Assembly (NCBI GenBank): GCA_963702755.1
Contig: CAVPDZ010000010.1
Span: 62,001 to 126,000, forward strand
Reading direction: 5' to 3'
Source: JAJPKK01 sp963702755
GTDB taxonomy: Bacteria; Pseudomonadota; Alphaproteobacteria; Rhizobiales; Xanthobacteraceae
Length of the DNA: 64,000 bases
The translations under genes were made by a program, and so were the position numbers. Position 1 is the first letter of the stretch; each line of letters starts with the position of its first letter. Under the pieces are notes generated by a model. That model made no database searches. It saw only the letters and a list, made by a program, of their open reading frames with translations, and was not told where the DNA came from. Positions 26,739 through 34,984 of the stretch are shown piece after piece.

Positions 26739-27272
26739 ATGAACAGGTGCCTGATGATGGTCTTGCGATCTCTCGGACGCGTTGCCTTCGCGATTGCCTG
26801 CCTCGCCGTCTTCGTTGTCGTGGCGCGGGCGGGTTCGGCGGAAGAGGATTTCCGCAGCGGCCTCTCGGCATTCAACCGCGGCGACTACGCCGCCGCGATG
26901 CGGTTGTGGCGCCCGCTCGCCGACAGCAACGAGCCGCGTTCGCAGGCCGGGATCGGCTTCATGTATCACCGCGGGCTCGGCGTCAAAACCGATGACGCTC
27001 AGGCGGCGATCTGGCTCCGCAAGGCCGCCGAGCAAGGGCAGGCCGAAGGCCAACTGATGCTGGGGAGCCTTTACTTCTTCGGGCTCGGCGTGCCGCAGAG
27101 CTACCCGACGGCCTATGCCTGGTGCGAGCTTGCGCAGGATAACGGTCAGGCCGAGGGACAAATGTGTCGCGACGCCGCGTTGCAATCGATCACCGCCGAT
27201 GCCGACCGGCGCGATGCCTTCCGGATGGTCAGCGAACTCCGCGAACGGTTCAGCAAAGCGGGACCTCAGTGA
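26739..27272 (+). CDS. Sel1-repeat exported protein
   Basis: About 177 residues from MNRCLMMVLRSLG. The signal peptide is about residues 1-30 (IACLAVFVVVARAGSA). Two Sel1/TPR-like repeats follow: PRSQAGIGFMYHRGLGV then AAIWLRKAAEQGQAEGQLMLGSLYFFGLGV, plus a partial third (AYAWCELAQDNGQAEG). Such proteins are periplasmic scaffolds, often for envelope or secretion complexes. The start at 26739 is chosen because the signal peptide begins there; the longer frame upstream is intergenic. No partner is identified nearby. Confidence 0.82.
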   Translation: MNRCLMMVLRSLGRVAFAIACLAVFVVVARAGSAEEDFRSGLSAFNRGDYAAAMRLWRPLADSNEPRSQAGIGFMYHRGLGVKTDDAQAAIWLRKAAEQGQAEGQLMLGSLYFFGLGVPQSYPTAYAWCELAQDNGQAEGQMCRDAALQSITADADRRDAFRMVSELRERFSKAGPQ

Positions 27273-27280
27273 TCAGTAAT

Positions 27281-27377
27281 GTAGCCCGGATGAGCGAAGC
27301 GATATCCGGGATCAGCGCTTCATCTCGCCGATACTCCCGGATGTCGCGACCGCTGCGCGTTCGCTCATCCGGGCTAC
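27281..27377. repeat. GTAGCCCGGAT palindromic repeat, copy 2
   Basis: GTAGCCCGGATGAGCGAAGC at the left and GCTCATCCGGGCTAC at the right. It directly follows the Sel1 gene and abuts copy 3. Confidence 0.85.
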
Positions 27378-27386
27378 AGTCTCTTC

Positions 27387-27491
27387 GTAGCCCGGATGGA
27401 GCGCAAGCGTAATCCGGGAAGAACGTTTCCGCGAGTTGAGAGGCTTGCCCCGGATTGCGCGAACGCCCCGCGTTCACTCCATCCGGGCTAC
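27387..27491. repeat. GTAGCCCGGAT palindromic repeat, copy 3
   Basis: GTAGCCCGGATGGAGCGCAA at the left and CTCCATCCGGGCTAC at the right. It is nine bases from copy 2 and stands between two convergent genes, where it could act on both transcripts. Confidence 0.85.
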
Positions 27492-27504
27492 ATGAATAGC
27501 AGCT

Positions 27505-27741
27505 TCAGCAGCCCTTCTTCTTCGTGAGTTCGATGGCCTCTTCGTCGGTCGCGGCGGTGACGACGGTGTTCACCTCGTCGCCGCTCTCGTCGATGATGCA
27601 GCTCACGCGATAGTCGAACTTCCCGGGCGCGGACGCAGACGGCGTCTTCGACTGGATGTTGCACGACGAGCAGGTCGCGTAGGCGGGCGACGCCAGCGGG
27701 AGCGCGGCCAACGCAACGGCCGCGGCAAGCAGATGCTTCAT
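27505..27741 (-). CDS. Small exported Cys-containing protein
   Basis: 78 residues: a signal peptide of about 22 residues (ending SPAYA), then a mature part with TCSSCNIQSK, a single Cys in YRVSCIIDE and a terminal Cys (KKKGC). The CxxC is not a haem site because no His follows. The ATG overlaps the stop of the gene upstream (TGATG at 27738-27741), so it is coupled to it and is the last gene of the PQQ dehydrogenase operon. No family recognised. Confidence 0.7.
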   Translation of the reverse strand: MKHLLAAAVALAALPLASPAYATCSSCNIQSKTPSASAPGKFDYRVSCIIDESGDEVNTVVTAATDEEAIELTKKKGC

Positions 27742-28646
27742 GGGGTTTGTCCCGTGCCGTTGGGGCGAGCGTCCGTCGTCTTGTAGTTCGGGTCCATCAG
27801 CTCGAAACGCGTCCAGCTTTCGAACTGGCCGACCGTGCTCTCGCCGGTCGCCGCATTGGTGTCGCTTTGGCCCGGCTTGCGCAGGAAGTGCGCCTCGACC
27901 ATGAGATCGCGTTCCGCCGTATGTTTTTCGCAGCGCTGCTTGATGAACACGCCGCCACCGACCGGCGTCTCGCCCGGCGCCGGCGGAAAATCGGTGCAGG
28001 TCCAGCCGTCCGGATCGTACCGATTGATGACCGCGAGGCGCAGCATGTGCGCCATGCGGCGTTCGATGACCGACCCCCGCGGATCGCTCACCATGCGGAT
28101 GCCGCGCAGGATGCCATCCTTGTCGAACAGCACCGACAGGATCACCGGATGACCGGCGACCTGCGTCCCGACCCGCCCCTGCGCATACAGCGGGTCGTCG
28201 ATCGCCCGTCCGATATAATCGCGTTCATCGTCGAAGCGGGCATTGACCTCGTAGAGCCCACTCGATTCCGGGCGGCATTTGCGGAAATCGGCCCAGCCGT
28301 CGATCATCTGGCGCGGTGGGCCGCCATTGCTGCCGCAGGCGAGATCGCCCCATGTCGCGGTCGACATCTCGGCAGCCTTGAGACCGAGCTTCAGTCCGTG
28401 AATTTCGCCGGGGTCGGGTCGCGGCTGCGCATGAACCTGCATCGCGCTGCCGCGATGGCGAGCGCCGCCAGCGCGATGCGAGCCCGTAGGGTGGGCAAAG
28501 GCGGCCCGACGTTGCCAAAGCCGAACAGCGCTTGTTCCGCCGTGCCCACGTGCCGGCTGCGCCTGCACGCGTGGGCACGGCGGAACCGCGGCTGCGCCAG
28601 AATTCGCCGGCACGTGGCCGCCTTTGCCCACCCTACGGGCCTTCAT
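27738..28646 (-). CDS. Exported protein of unknown function with a repeat inserted at codon 3
   Basis: The mature part, about 230 residues from QVHAQPRPDPGEIHG, contains four scattered Cys and no recognised family. The ATG at 28646 lies 5 bp after the cytochrome c stop and begins MKA, then runs through a 157-bp CCCGTAGGGTGGGC palindrome. Removing that element rejoins ATGAAGG with CTCGCATC and gives MKARIALAALAIAAA, a good signal peptide. That peptide is out of frame with the mature part by one further indel near 28450. As written, the ORF is continuous but its signal is scrambled. It sits between the cytochrome c and the small Cys protein in the PQQ operon. Confidence 0.65.
   Translation of the reverse strand: MKARRVGKGGHVPANSGAAAVPPCPRVQAQPARGHGGTSAVRLWQRRAAFAHPTGSHRAGGARHRGSAMQVHAQPRPDPGEIHGLKLGLKAAEMSTATWGDLACGSNGGPPRQMIDGWADFRKCRPESSGLYEVNARFDDERDYIGRAIDDPLYAQGRVGTQVAGHPVILSVLFDKDGILRGIRMVSDPRGSVIERRMAHMLRLAVINRYDPDGWTCTDFPPAPGETPVGGGVFIKQRCEKHTAERDLMVEAHFLRKPGQSDTNAATGESTVGQFESWTRFELMDPNYKTTDARPNGTGQTP
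28483..28639. repeat. CCCGTAGGGTGGGC palindromic repeat inserted after the third codon of a gene
   Basis: 157 bp, starting CCCGTAGGGTGGGCAAAGGC and ending GCCTTTGCCCACCCTACGGG, a 20-bp perfect inverted end. It contains internal GTGCCCACGTG arms. A related element is at 41624-41750. Confidence 0.9.
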
Positions 28647-28651
28647 TGCAC

Positions 28652-29167
28652 TCACTTCTTCATCGGCTCGCACTGTTTGGTGTCCTTGCCCCAGAAGTCG
28701 ACGCAGTCGTCGTAGGTCGCCGGTCCTTTGCCGACGTCCTTGGCGAACAGATATTTGACCACCGCCTCGACTTCGCGATTGGAGAGGAAGTCGTTGCCGG
28801 CCGGCGGCATGTCCTTGCCCATCTGCTCGCGGGTATAGCCGTAGCAGCGCTTGTCCGTGTACGCGAAGCGGTCGTGATACGGCATCCCGGTGCCGGGCCT
28901 CCCGCACTTCACCACCTCGGTCATCTGCTCCGGCGTGAGCTTGGTCGCGCGAAGCGACAAGGCGTTGCCGCCATAGCCTTGGTCGCCCGACGCATCCCAT
29001 TTGTGACAGAACTGGCAGACCGCCTTGCTCTTGAAGATTTCCTTGCCGAACTCGAGTTGCCGCTGCTCCTCGGCCGACAGCGCGGCCTGTGCTTTGGCCG
29101 AGCTGCCGAGCGACGCAAACGACATGAGAGCGAGAAAGACGAACGCGACAACACGAGTTGGTTTCAT
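28652..29167 (-). CDS. Exported cytochrome c of the tandem PQQ dehydrogenase operon (possible XoxG equivalent)
   Basis: From MKPTRVVAFVF the signal peptide covers about residues 1-27 (SSAKA). The single haem site is CQFCHKW near residue 51, and GTGMPYHD offers a Met ligand. Four further Cys (KCGRPG, KRCYG, DDCVD, KQCEP) are unusual for a small cytochrome c and probably form two disulfides. It lies 25 bp after the last of four PQQ dehydrogenase genes, so it is very likely their electron acceptor, the role played by XoxG/cytochrome cL. That assignment rests on context. Confidence 0.85.
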   Translation of the reverse strand: MKPTRVVAFVFLALMSFASLGSSAKAQAALSAEEQRQLEFGKEIFKSKAVCQFCHKWDASGDQGYGGNALSLRATKLTPEQMTEVVKCGRPGTGMPYHDRFAYTDKRCYGYTREQMGKDMPPAGNDFLSNREVEAVVKYLFAKDVGKGPATYDDCVDFWGKDTKQCEPMKK

Positions 29168-29192
29168 TGCTAGCGGCATTTCCGGGTTTTGG

Positions 29193-30968
29193 TCAGAGGG
29201 CGAAGACGAACAGCATCGATGCCGTCGAATTGTTCCGCAGTTCGGGCGACAGCGAAATGACGTTGTTCGGCTGCCGCGAGCCGGCCAGGACAGCGATGTA
29301 CTGCTTGCCGTTCACCGAATAGGTGATCGGTGGCGCATTGATGCCCGTGCCCACGTCGAAGCGCCACAGCTCTTTCAGCGTCTTGGCGTCATGGGCCGTG
29401 AAGCCGCCGTCGGGGTGACCAAGGAAGACGAGATTGCCGGCGGTCGCGAGCGCACCCGAGTAGTTCGGGTACTCGAGTTTCAAGTTGGCCTTGATCTCGC
29501 CTGTCGCAGGATCGACGGCCTTCAGACTTCCATAGAGGCGTTCCGGAGTCTTCGGGCCGCCGCCGGTGAAGCGCTCGCGCACCTTGGCCGTGCCGCCCTG
29601 GTCCTCCATGTCCTTCTGCACCACCGTGTCGATGTAGTTGCAGCCCTCGATCGAGGGGATGAAGAGCACGCCGAGCGCAGGACTGTACGCGGTCGGCTCC
29701 CAGTTCTTCCCACCGAAGTGAGACGGGCAGAGCTTGTTGCCGTGCGGCTCGGCGCGGGTCCCGTGGCTGCCGGCGTTGTAGACCTGGAAGCCACCGGCCG
29801 GGTCATAGTTGATGGGCTTGCCGGTCTTGGGATCGAGACCAGGTGTCCAGTTCAACTGGTCGACATACTGCTTGCCGTTGATGAACGAGCCGTTGGTGCG
29901 GTCGAGCGCGTAGAAGAAGCCGTTGCGCGCGGCGTGCACCACCATCTTGCGATCTTCGCCGTTGACCTTGGCGTTGATGATCGGATGCTCGGAGATCTCG
30001 TCATAGTCGTAGGGGTCGTTCGGCGTGTACTGGAAGCCCCATTTGATCTTGCCGTCGTTCGGGCTGATGGCGAGGACGCTTGCGGCCCATTTGTTGTCGC
30101 CCGGCCGATATTCGGCATCCCAGTCCGGACCGGCATTGCCGATGCCCTGGTAGAACGTGTCGGTGTCGGGGTCATAGGTCGCGGTCTCCCACACCGAGCC
30201 GCCGCCGTGCTTCCAATGGTCCTTGCCGTCTTTCCACGTCTCGTTGCCGGGCTCGCCGGCGCCGGGAATCGTGTACGTCCGCCACGCCTGTTTGCCGGTG
30301 TTGAGGTCGGTCGCCTCGATGAAGCCGCGGATGCCGAACTCGCCACCTGCGATGCCGACGATCGCGAGATCACGAATGACGAGCGGCGCGATCGTCAGCG
30401 TCTCGCCGATCGCCGGGTCGGCGATCTTGCGCTCCCACGCGACTTCGCCCGTTGCCTTGTTGATCGCGAACATGCGCCCGTCGAGCGCGATGGAAATGAC
30501 CTTGTCCTTCCATAGCGCGACGCCGCGATTGTTGACGCCGCAGCAGGCAACGTCGCCCGCCCAGGCGCGATCGGTGCCGGGGTCCATCTTCCACTTGATG
30601 ACGCCCTTCTTGCCCGCCGTGAGGTCGATCGCATAGACCGAGCCCCAGCCGTCCGGCACATACATGATGCCGTCTTCGACCAGCGGCGTCGCTTCCAAGT
30701 TGCCGAAGGCGTAGCGCCCGCCGCTCTGGAAGCCGCTCAGTGCGACGGTGAAGGCCGGCTTCAGGTTCTTGACCGTGTCCGCGTTGATTTCCTTGAGCAG
30801 CGAGTAGCGGTGACCCTGGTAGTTGCCGTGATGGAGAATCCAGTTCTGCGGCTCGCGCTGCGGGTTGAGCGCCCGCTCCATGGTCATGTCGGCGGCACGG
30901 GCCGGCGTCAGCGCCGTCGCCGTCAGGAGCGAGGCGAGCAGGGCGCCGGCGAACGTTGTCATCCTCAT
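29193..30968 (-). CDS. PQQ-dependent alcohol dehydrogenase, tandem copy 1, lanthanide-type signature
   Basis: A periplasmic quinoprotein (591 residues) of the methanol/ethanol dehydrogenase family. The signal peptide is MRMTTFAGALLASLLTATAL to ARA. Visible marks: CCGVNNRG vicinal disulfide, metal Glu in GGEFGIRG, metal Asn in GIGNAGPDW, and DPYDYDEIS with the catalytic Asp plus the lanthanide-type Asp two residues on. A second Cys pair (KLCPSHFGG and EGCNYID) is shared by all four copies but absent from the enzyme at 16.7 kb. It is the last dehydrogenase of the array and directly precedes the cytochrome c. GGGAGAGAGACC precedes the ATG. Confidence 0.93.
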   Translation of the reverse strand: MRMTTFAGALLASLLTATALTPARAADMTMERALNPQREPQNWILHHGNYQGHRYSLLKEINADTVKNLKPAFTVALSGFQSGGRYAFGNLEATPLVEDGIMYVPDGWGSVYAIDLTAGKKGVIKWKMDPGTDRAWAGDVACCGVNNRGVALWKDKVISIALDGRMFAINKATGEVAWERKIADPAIGETLTIAPLVIRDLAIVGIAGGEFGIRGFIEATDLNTGKQAWRTYTIPGAGEPGNETWKDGKDHWKHGGGSVWETATYDPDTDTFYQGIGNAGPDWDAEYRPGDNKWAASVLAISPNDGKIKWGFQYTPNDPYDYDEISEHPIINAKVNGEDRKMVVHAARNGFFYALDRTNGSFINGKQYVDQLNWTPGLDPKTGKPINYDPAGGFQVYNAGSHGTRAEPHGNKLCPSHFGGKNWEPTAYSPALGVLFIPSIEGCNYIDTVVQKDMEDQGGTAKVRERFTGGGPKTPERLYGSLKAVDPATGEIKANLKLEYPNYSGALATAGNLVFLGHPDGGFTAHDAKTLKELWRFDVGTGINAPPITYSVNGKQYIAVLAGSRQPNNVISLSPELRNNSTASMLFVFAL

Positions 30969-31060
30969 GGTCTCTCTCCCTTTTGATCTGCCGCCACGGC
31001 ACGGGCAGAACGAGTGACGTTTAGTGTTGCGGCTCTGCCGCATCAATCCCATACGGCGTC

Positions 31061-31162
31061 ATGCCCGCGCAAGGCGGGCATGCAGCAATCCGTCAGCTGT
31101 CGCTTGGGCAGGAGCCTCAACCGACACCGACTGCGTTCATGAGCCGTCCGGTCAAACCGGAC
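31061..31162. repeat. Two intercistronic hairpins between dehydrogenase copies 1 and 2
   Basis: CATGCCCGC-GCAAG-GCGGGCATG at 31061-31083 (9-bp stem) and GTCCGGT-CAA-ACCGGAC at 31146-31162 (7-bp stem). Neither has a T-run. They lie in the 248-bp gap and may stabilise or process a polycistronic mRNA, or partly attenuate it. Confidence 0.6.
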
Positions 31163-31216
31163 GATCCCGGTCCTTCGAACCTGTAGTCCCGCCGAGCATT
31201 CGCGGCGGGGCACGAC

Positions 31217-32992
31217 CTACAGGCCGAAAACGTACAGCATCGACGCCGTCGACGTGTTCTTGAGTTCGGGCGCCACCGAGATGAAGTTCGCCGGCTGGCG
31301 CGAACCCACGAGCACCGCGACATATTGCTTGCCGTTGACCGAGTACGTGACGGCCGGCGCGTTGATGCCGCTGCCGACGTTGAAGCTCCATACTTCCTGC
31401 ATGGTCTTCGCATCGTAGGCCGAGAACGTGCCGTCGATATTGCCGAGGAACACCAGGTTTCCGGCCGTGGCGAGCGCGCCGGCAATGTTCGGATAGGTGA
31501 GTTTGGCGGTGGCTTTGATTTCACCGGTGGTCGGATCGACCGCCTTGAGCGCGCCGTAGAGACGCTCCTGCCACTTGAACCCGCCACCCGTGAAGCGGTC
31601 GCGCGGCTTCACCGTGCCGCCCTGGTCGACGAAGTCCTTCTGCTCGACGGTGTCGATGCTGTTGCAGCCTTCGATCGTCGGAACGTAGAGCAGGCCGAGT
31701 TCGGGATTATAGGCCGAGGGCTCCCAATTCTTCCCGCCCTGGATGTTCGGGCACAGCGTCGCGCTTTGCGGATTTGCCCGTGTCCCATGGCTGTTCTGGA
31801 CGTAGGTCTGCGCGTTGCCGGCGGGATCGTAATCAATCGGCCGGCCCGTCTTGGGATCAATGCCTTTCGTCCACGTGACCTTATCGACGTACTGCTTGCC
31901 GGCAACGAACGAGCCGTTGGTGCGGTCGAGCGCATAGAAGAAGCCGTTGCGCGCGGCGTGCACCACGAGCTTGCGATCCTGGCCATTGATCTTGGCGTTG
32001 ATGATCGGATGTTCGGAGATCTCGTCATAGTCGTAGGGATCGTTCGGCGTGTACTGGAAGCCCCATTTGATCTTGCCGTCGCTGGCGCCGATCGCCAGAA
32101 CGCTCGCCGCCCACTTGTTATCGCCCGGCCGATACTCGGTGTCCCAGTCCGGCCCGGCATTGCCGACGCCCTGGTAGAACGTGTCGGTGTCGGGATCGTA
32201 CGTGGCGGTTTCCCAAATGGAGGCGCCGCCGTGCTTCCAATGGTCCTTGCCGTCCTTCCAGGTCTCGTTGCCGGGCTCGCCGGTGCCTGGAATGGTGTAG
32301 GTGCGCCACGCGGCCTTACCGGTGTTGAGATCGGTCGCCTCGATGAAGCCGCGGATGCCGAACTCGCCGCCGGCGGTGCCGACGATCGCGAGATCGCGAA
32401 TGACAAGCGGGGCGAGGGTGATGGTCTCGCCGATCGCGGGGTCAGCGACCTTGCGCTCCCATGCGACTTCGCCGGTCGCCTTGTTGATGGCGAACATGCG
32501 CCCGTCGAGCGCAATGGAGATGATCTTGTCCTTCCACAGCGCAACGCCGCGATTGTTGACGCCGCAGCAGGCGACATCGCCCGCCCAAGCGCGATCCGTG
32601 CCCGGATCCATCTTCCACTTGATGACGCCCTTCTTGCCGGCGGAGACATCGATCGCATAGACCGAGCCCCAGCCGTCCGGCACGTACATGATGCCGTCTT
32701 CGACGATCGGCGTCGCTTCCAGGTTGCCGAAGGCATAGCGCCCGCCGCTCTGGAATCCGCTCAGCGCGACAGTGAACACCGGCTTCAGGTTCTTGACCGT
32801 CTCGGTGTTGATCTCCTTGAGAAGCGAGAAGCGGTGACCCTGATAATTGCCGTGATGGAGGATCCAGTTCTGCGGCTCGCGCTGCGGATTGAGCGCGCGC
32901 TCCGTGGTCATGTCGGCGGCCTGGACGGGTGTCAGCGCGGTCGCGGTCAAAAGTGCGCCGAACAGCGTGCCCGCCAAATGTTTCGCGTTCAT
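31217..32992 (-). CDS. PQQ-dependent alcohol dehydrogenase, tandem copy 2, lanthanide-type signature
   Basis: A 591-residue paralogue of copy 1. From MNAKHLAGTLFG the signal peptide ends TPVQA. The first 330 residues of the mature part are nearly the same as copies 1 and 3, including CCGVNNRG, GGEFGIRG, GVGNAGPDW and DPYDYDEIS. The region after GKPI/GRPI, about residues 380-470, differs most (NAQTYVQNSHGTRANPQ), where the substrate funnel and cap are expected. This points to divergence in substrate range after duplication. The start at 32992 has GGGAGAGAAACG upstream. Confidence 0.93.
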   Translation of the reverse strand: MNAKHLAGTLFGALLTATALTPVQAADMTTERALNPQREPQNWILHHGNYQGHRFSLLKEINTETVKNLKPVFTVALSGFQSGGRYAFGNLEATPIVEDGIMYVPDGWGSVYAIDVSAGKKGVIKWKMDPGTDRAWAGDVACCGVNNRGVALWKDKIISIALDGRMFAINKATGEVAWERKVADPAIGETITLAPLVIRDLAIVGTAGGEFGIRGFIEATDLNTGKAAWRTYTIPGTGEPGNETWKDGKDHWKHGGASIWETATYDPDTDTFYQGVGNAGPDWDTEYRPGDNKWAASVLAIGASDGKIKWGFQYTPNDPYDYDEISEHPIINAKINGQDRKLVVHAARNGFFYALDRTNGSFVAGKQYVDKVTWTKGIDPKTGRPIDYDPAGNAQTYVQNSHGTRANPQSATLCPNIQGGKNWEPSAYNPELGLLYVPTIEGCNSIDTVEQKDFVDQGGTVKPRDRFTGGGFKWQERLYGALKAVDPTTGEIKATAKLTYPNIAGALATAGNLVFLGNIDGTFSAYDAKTMQEVWSFNVGSGINAPAVTYSVNGKQYVAVLVGSRQPANFISVAPELKNTSTASMLYVFGL

Positions 32993-33065
32993 CGTTTCTC
33001 TCCCTGTGATTGGCGGAGCACGCCGCACTGACCTGACAGCGGGCGCGCTCCTTTATGTTCGGCAG

Positions 33066-33082
33066 GCGGGCGATGCGCCCGC
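33066..33082. repeat. Intercistronic hairpin between copies 2 and 3
   Basis: GCGGGCG-ATG-CGCCCGC, a 7-bp perfect stem in the 100-bp gap, without a T-run. It resembles the hairpins in the other two gaps of the array in position only, not in sequence. Confidence 0.5.
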
Positions 33083-33092
33083 TGGCCGTTTC

Positions 33093-34865
33093 TCAAAGGC
33101 CGAAAACGTAAAGCATCGACGCTGTCGACGTGTTCTTCAGCTCGGGCGCCAGCGGAATGATGTTGCTCGGTATCCGCGAGCCGACCAGCACCGCGACATA
33201 TTGCTTTCCATTCACCGCGAAGCTGATCGGCGGCGCGTTGATTCCGGAGCCGGCATTGAAGCTCCAAAGCTCCTTGAGGGTCCGCGCGTCATAGGCACTG
33301 AATTCGCCGTCGATATGCCCGAGGAAAACAAGATCGCCGGCGGTCGCGAGGGCACCGGCGAAGTTCGCGTAATCAAGGCGCACGTTTGCCTTGATTTCTC
33401 CCGTCGTCGGATCGACGGCTTTGAGCGCGCCGTAAAGGCGCGGGTCGGGCATCTTGAACGGGCCGCCGGTGAAGCGTTCGCGCGGCTTGATCGGGCCGCC
33501 CTGCTCCTGGCGGTCCTTCTGTTCGACCGTCTGGATCGAACTGCAGCCTTCGATCGAAGGGATAAAGAGCAGCCCGAGTTGCGGATTGTAGGCGCCGGGC
33601 TCCCAGTTCTTGCCGCCGGACACCGAGGGGCACAGCTTGTTGCTGATCGGCCGCGCCCGCGTGCCGTGGCTGCCCGGCTCATAAATCTGCGTGTCCGCGT
33701 TCGGATTGTAGTTGAGCGGCTTGCCGGTCTTGGGATCAAGGCCGGGTGTCCAGTTCAATTGATCGACATACTGCTTGCCGGTGATGAAGGACCCGTTGAT
33801 GCGATCCAATGCGTAGAAGAAGCCGTTGCGGGCCGCATGCACCACGAGCTTGCGATCAGCACCATTGACTTTGGCGTTGATGATCGGGTGCTCGGAGATT
33901 TCATCGAAATCATAAGGGTCGTTCGGGGTGTACTGGTAGCCCCACTTGATCTTGCCGTCGCTCGGCGAGATCGCGAGCACGCTCGCCGCCCATTTGTTGT
34001 CGCCCGGCCGGTATTCGGCGTCGAAGTCAGGCCCGGCATTGCCGATGCCCTGGTAGAACGTATCGCTCTCGGGATCGTAGGTCGCGGTCTCCCACACCGA
34101 GCCGCCGCCGTGCTTCCAACGCTCCTTGCCGTCCTTCCACGTTTCGTTGCCGGGCTCGCCGGCGCCGGGGATCGTATAGGTGCGCCACGCCTGCTTGCCG
34201 GTGTTGAGATCGGTCGCCTCGATGAAGCCGCGGATGCCGAATTCGCCGCCGGCGGTGCCGACGATCGCGAGATCGCGGATCACGAGCGGGGCCAGCGTCA
34301 GCGTCTCGCCGATCGCCGGGTCGGCGATCTTGCGTTCCCACGCGATTTCCCCGGTTGCCTTGTTGATGGCGAACATGCGCCCGTCGAGCGCGATGGAGAT
34401 GACCTTGTCCTTCCACAGCGCGACGCCGCGATTATTGATGCCGCAGCAGGCGACGTCGCCGGCCCACGCGCGGTCGATGCCGGGATCCATCTTCCACTTG
34501 ATGACGCCCTTCTTGCCGTTCGAGACGTCGATCGCATAGACCGAGCCCCAGCCGTCCGGCACGTACATGATGCCGTCTTCGACGAGCGGCGTGGCTTCGA
34601 GGTTGCCGAAGGCATAGCGCCCGCCGCTCTGGAAGCCGCTGAGCGCAACCGTAAACACCGGCTTGAGGTTCTTGACCGTCTCGGTGTTGATCTCCTTCAG
34701 CAGCGAGAAGCGGTGACCCTCGTAATTGCCGTGATGAAGGAGCCAGTTCTGGGGCTCGCGCTGCGGATTGAGCGCGCGCTCCGTGGTCATGTCGGCTGCT
34801 TGTACGGATGTCAGAGCGGTCGCGAGCAGCAGCGATCCGATAAACGCATACGTCTTCGGTCTCAT
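33093..34865 (-). CDS. PQQ-dependent alcohol dehydrogenase, tandem copy 3, lanthanide-type signature
   Basis: 590 residues from MRPKTYAFIGSLLLATALTS; the signal peptide ends VQA. It has the same marks as the other copies but DPYDFDEIS (Phe between the two Asp) instead of DPYDYDEIS. The cap region reads NADTQIYEPGSHGTRARPIS and contains the shared Cys pair (KLCPSVSGG and EGCSSIQT). Its close match to copy 2 over MTTERALNPQREPQNW and KEINTETVKNLKPVF suggests these two arose from one another. Confidence 0.93.
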   Translation of the reverse strand: MRPKTYAFIGSLLLATALTSVQAADMTTERALNPQREPQNWLLHHGNYEGHRFSLLKEINTETVKNLKPVFTVALSGFQSGGRYAFGNLEATPLVEDGIMYVPDGWGSVYAIDVSNGKKGVIKWKMDPGIDRAWAGDVACCGINNRGVALWKDKVISIALDGRMFAINKATGEIAWERKIADPAIGETLTLAPLVIRDLAIVGTAGGEFGIRGFIEATDLNTGKQAWRTYTIPGAGEPGNETWKDGKERWKHGGGSVWETATYDPESDTFYQGIGNAGPDFDAEYRPGDNKWAASVLAISPSDGKIKWGYQYTPNDPYDFDEISEHPIINAKVNGADRKLVVHAARNGFFYALDRINGSFITGKQYVDQLNWTPGLDPKTGKPLNYNPNADTQIYEPGSHGTRARPISNKLCPSVSGGKNWEPGAYNPQLGLLFIPSIEGCSSIQTVEQKDRQEQGGPIKPRERFTGGPFKMPDPRLYGALKAVDPTTGEIKANVRLDYANFAGALATAGDLVFLGHIDGEFSAYDARTLKELWSFNAGSGINAPPISFAVNGKQYVAVLVGSRIPSNIIPLAPELKNTSTASMLYVFGL

Positions 34866-34941
34866 GGTACTCCTCCCCTGTTGTGCCGGAGCTCGATGAC
34901 TCCGGCTTATCTTTGCTTGATCCAAGTCTTTGCTCGATCAA

Positions 34942-34974
34942 GCGCGGCGCGATCTTTTTTTGATCGCGCCGCGC
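34942..34974. repeat. Strong 13-bp perfect hairpin between copies 3 and 4
   Basis: GCGCGGCGCGATC, loop TTTTTTT (34955-34961), GATCGCGCCGCGC. It lies 10 bp past the stop of copy 4 and 77 bp before the start of copy 3. In the direction of transcription the loop is A7 and no U-run follows, so it is not a classical terminator. It may limit readthrough or protect the upstream message. Confidence 0.75.
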
Positions 34975-34984
34975 GAATACGAAG

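Noticed and set aside
28483..28639. A possible small RNA gene suggested by strong inverted ends
   Set aside because: The element has a relative inside another gene with the same ends but a different interior, and no promoter or terminator was seen, so a mobile palindrome is the simpler reading.
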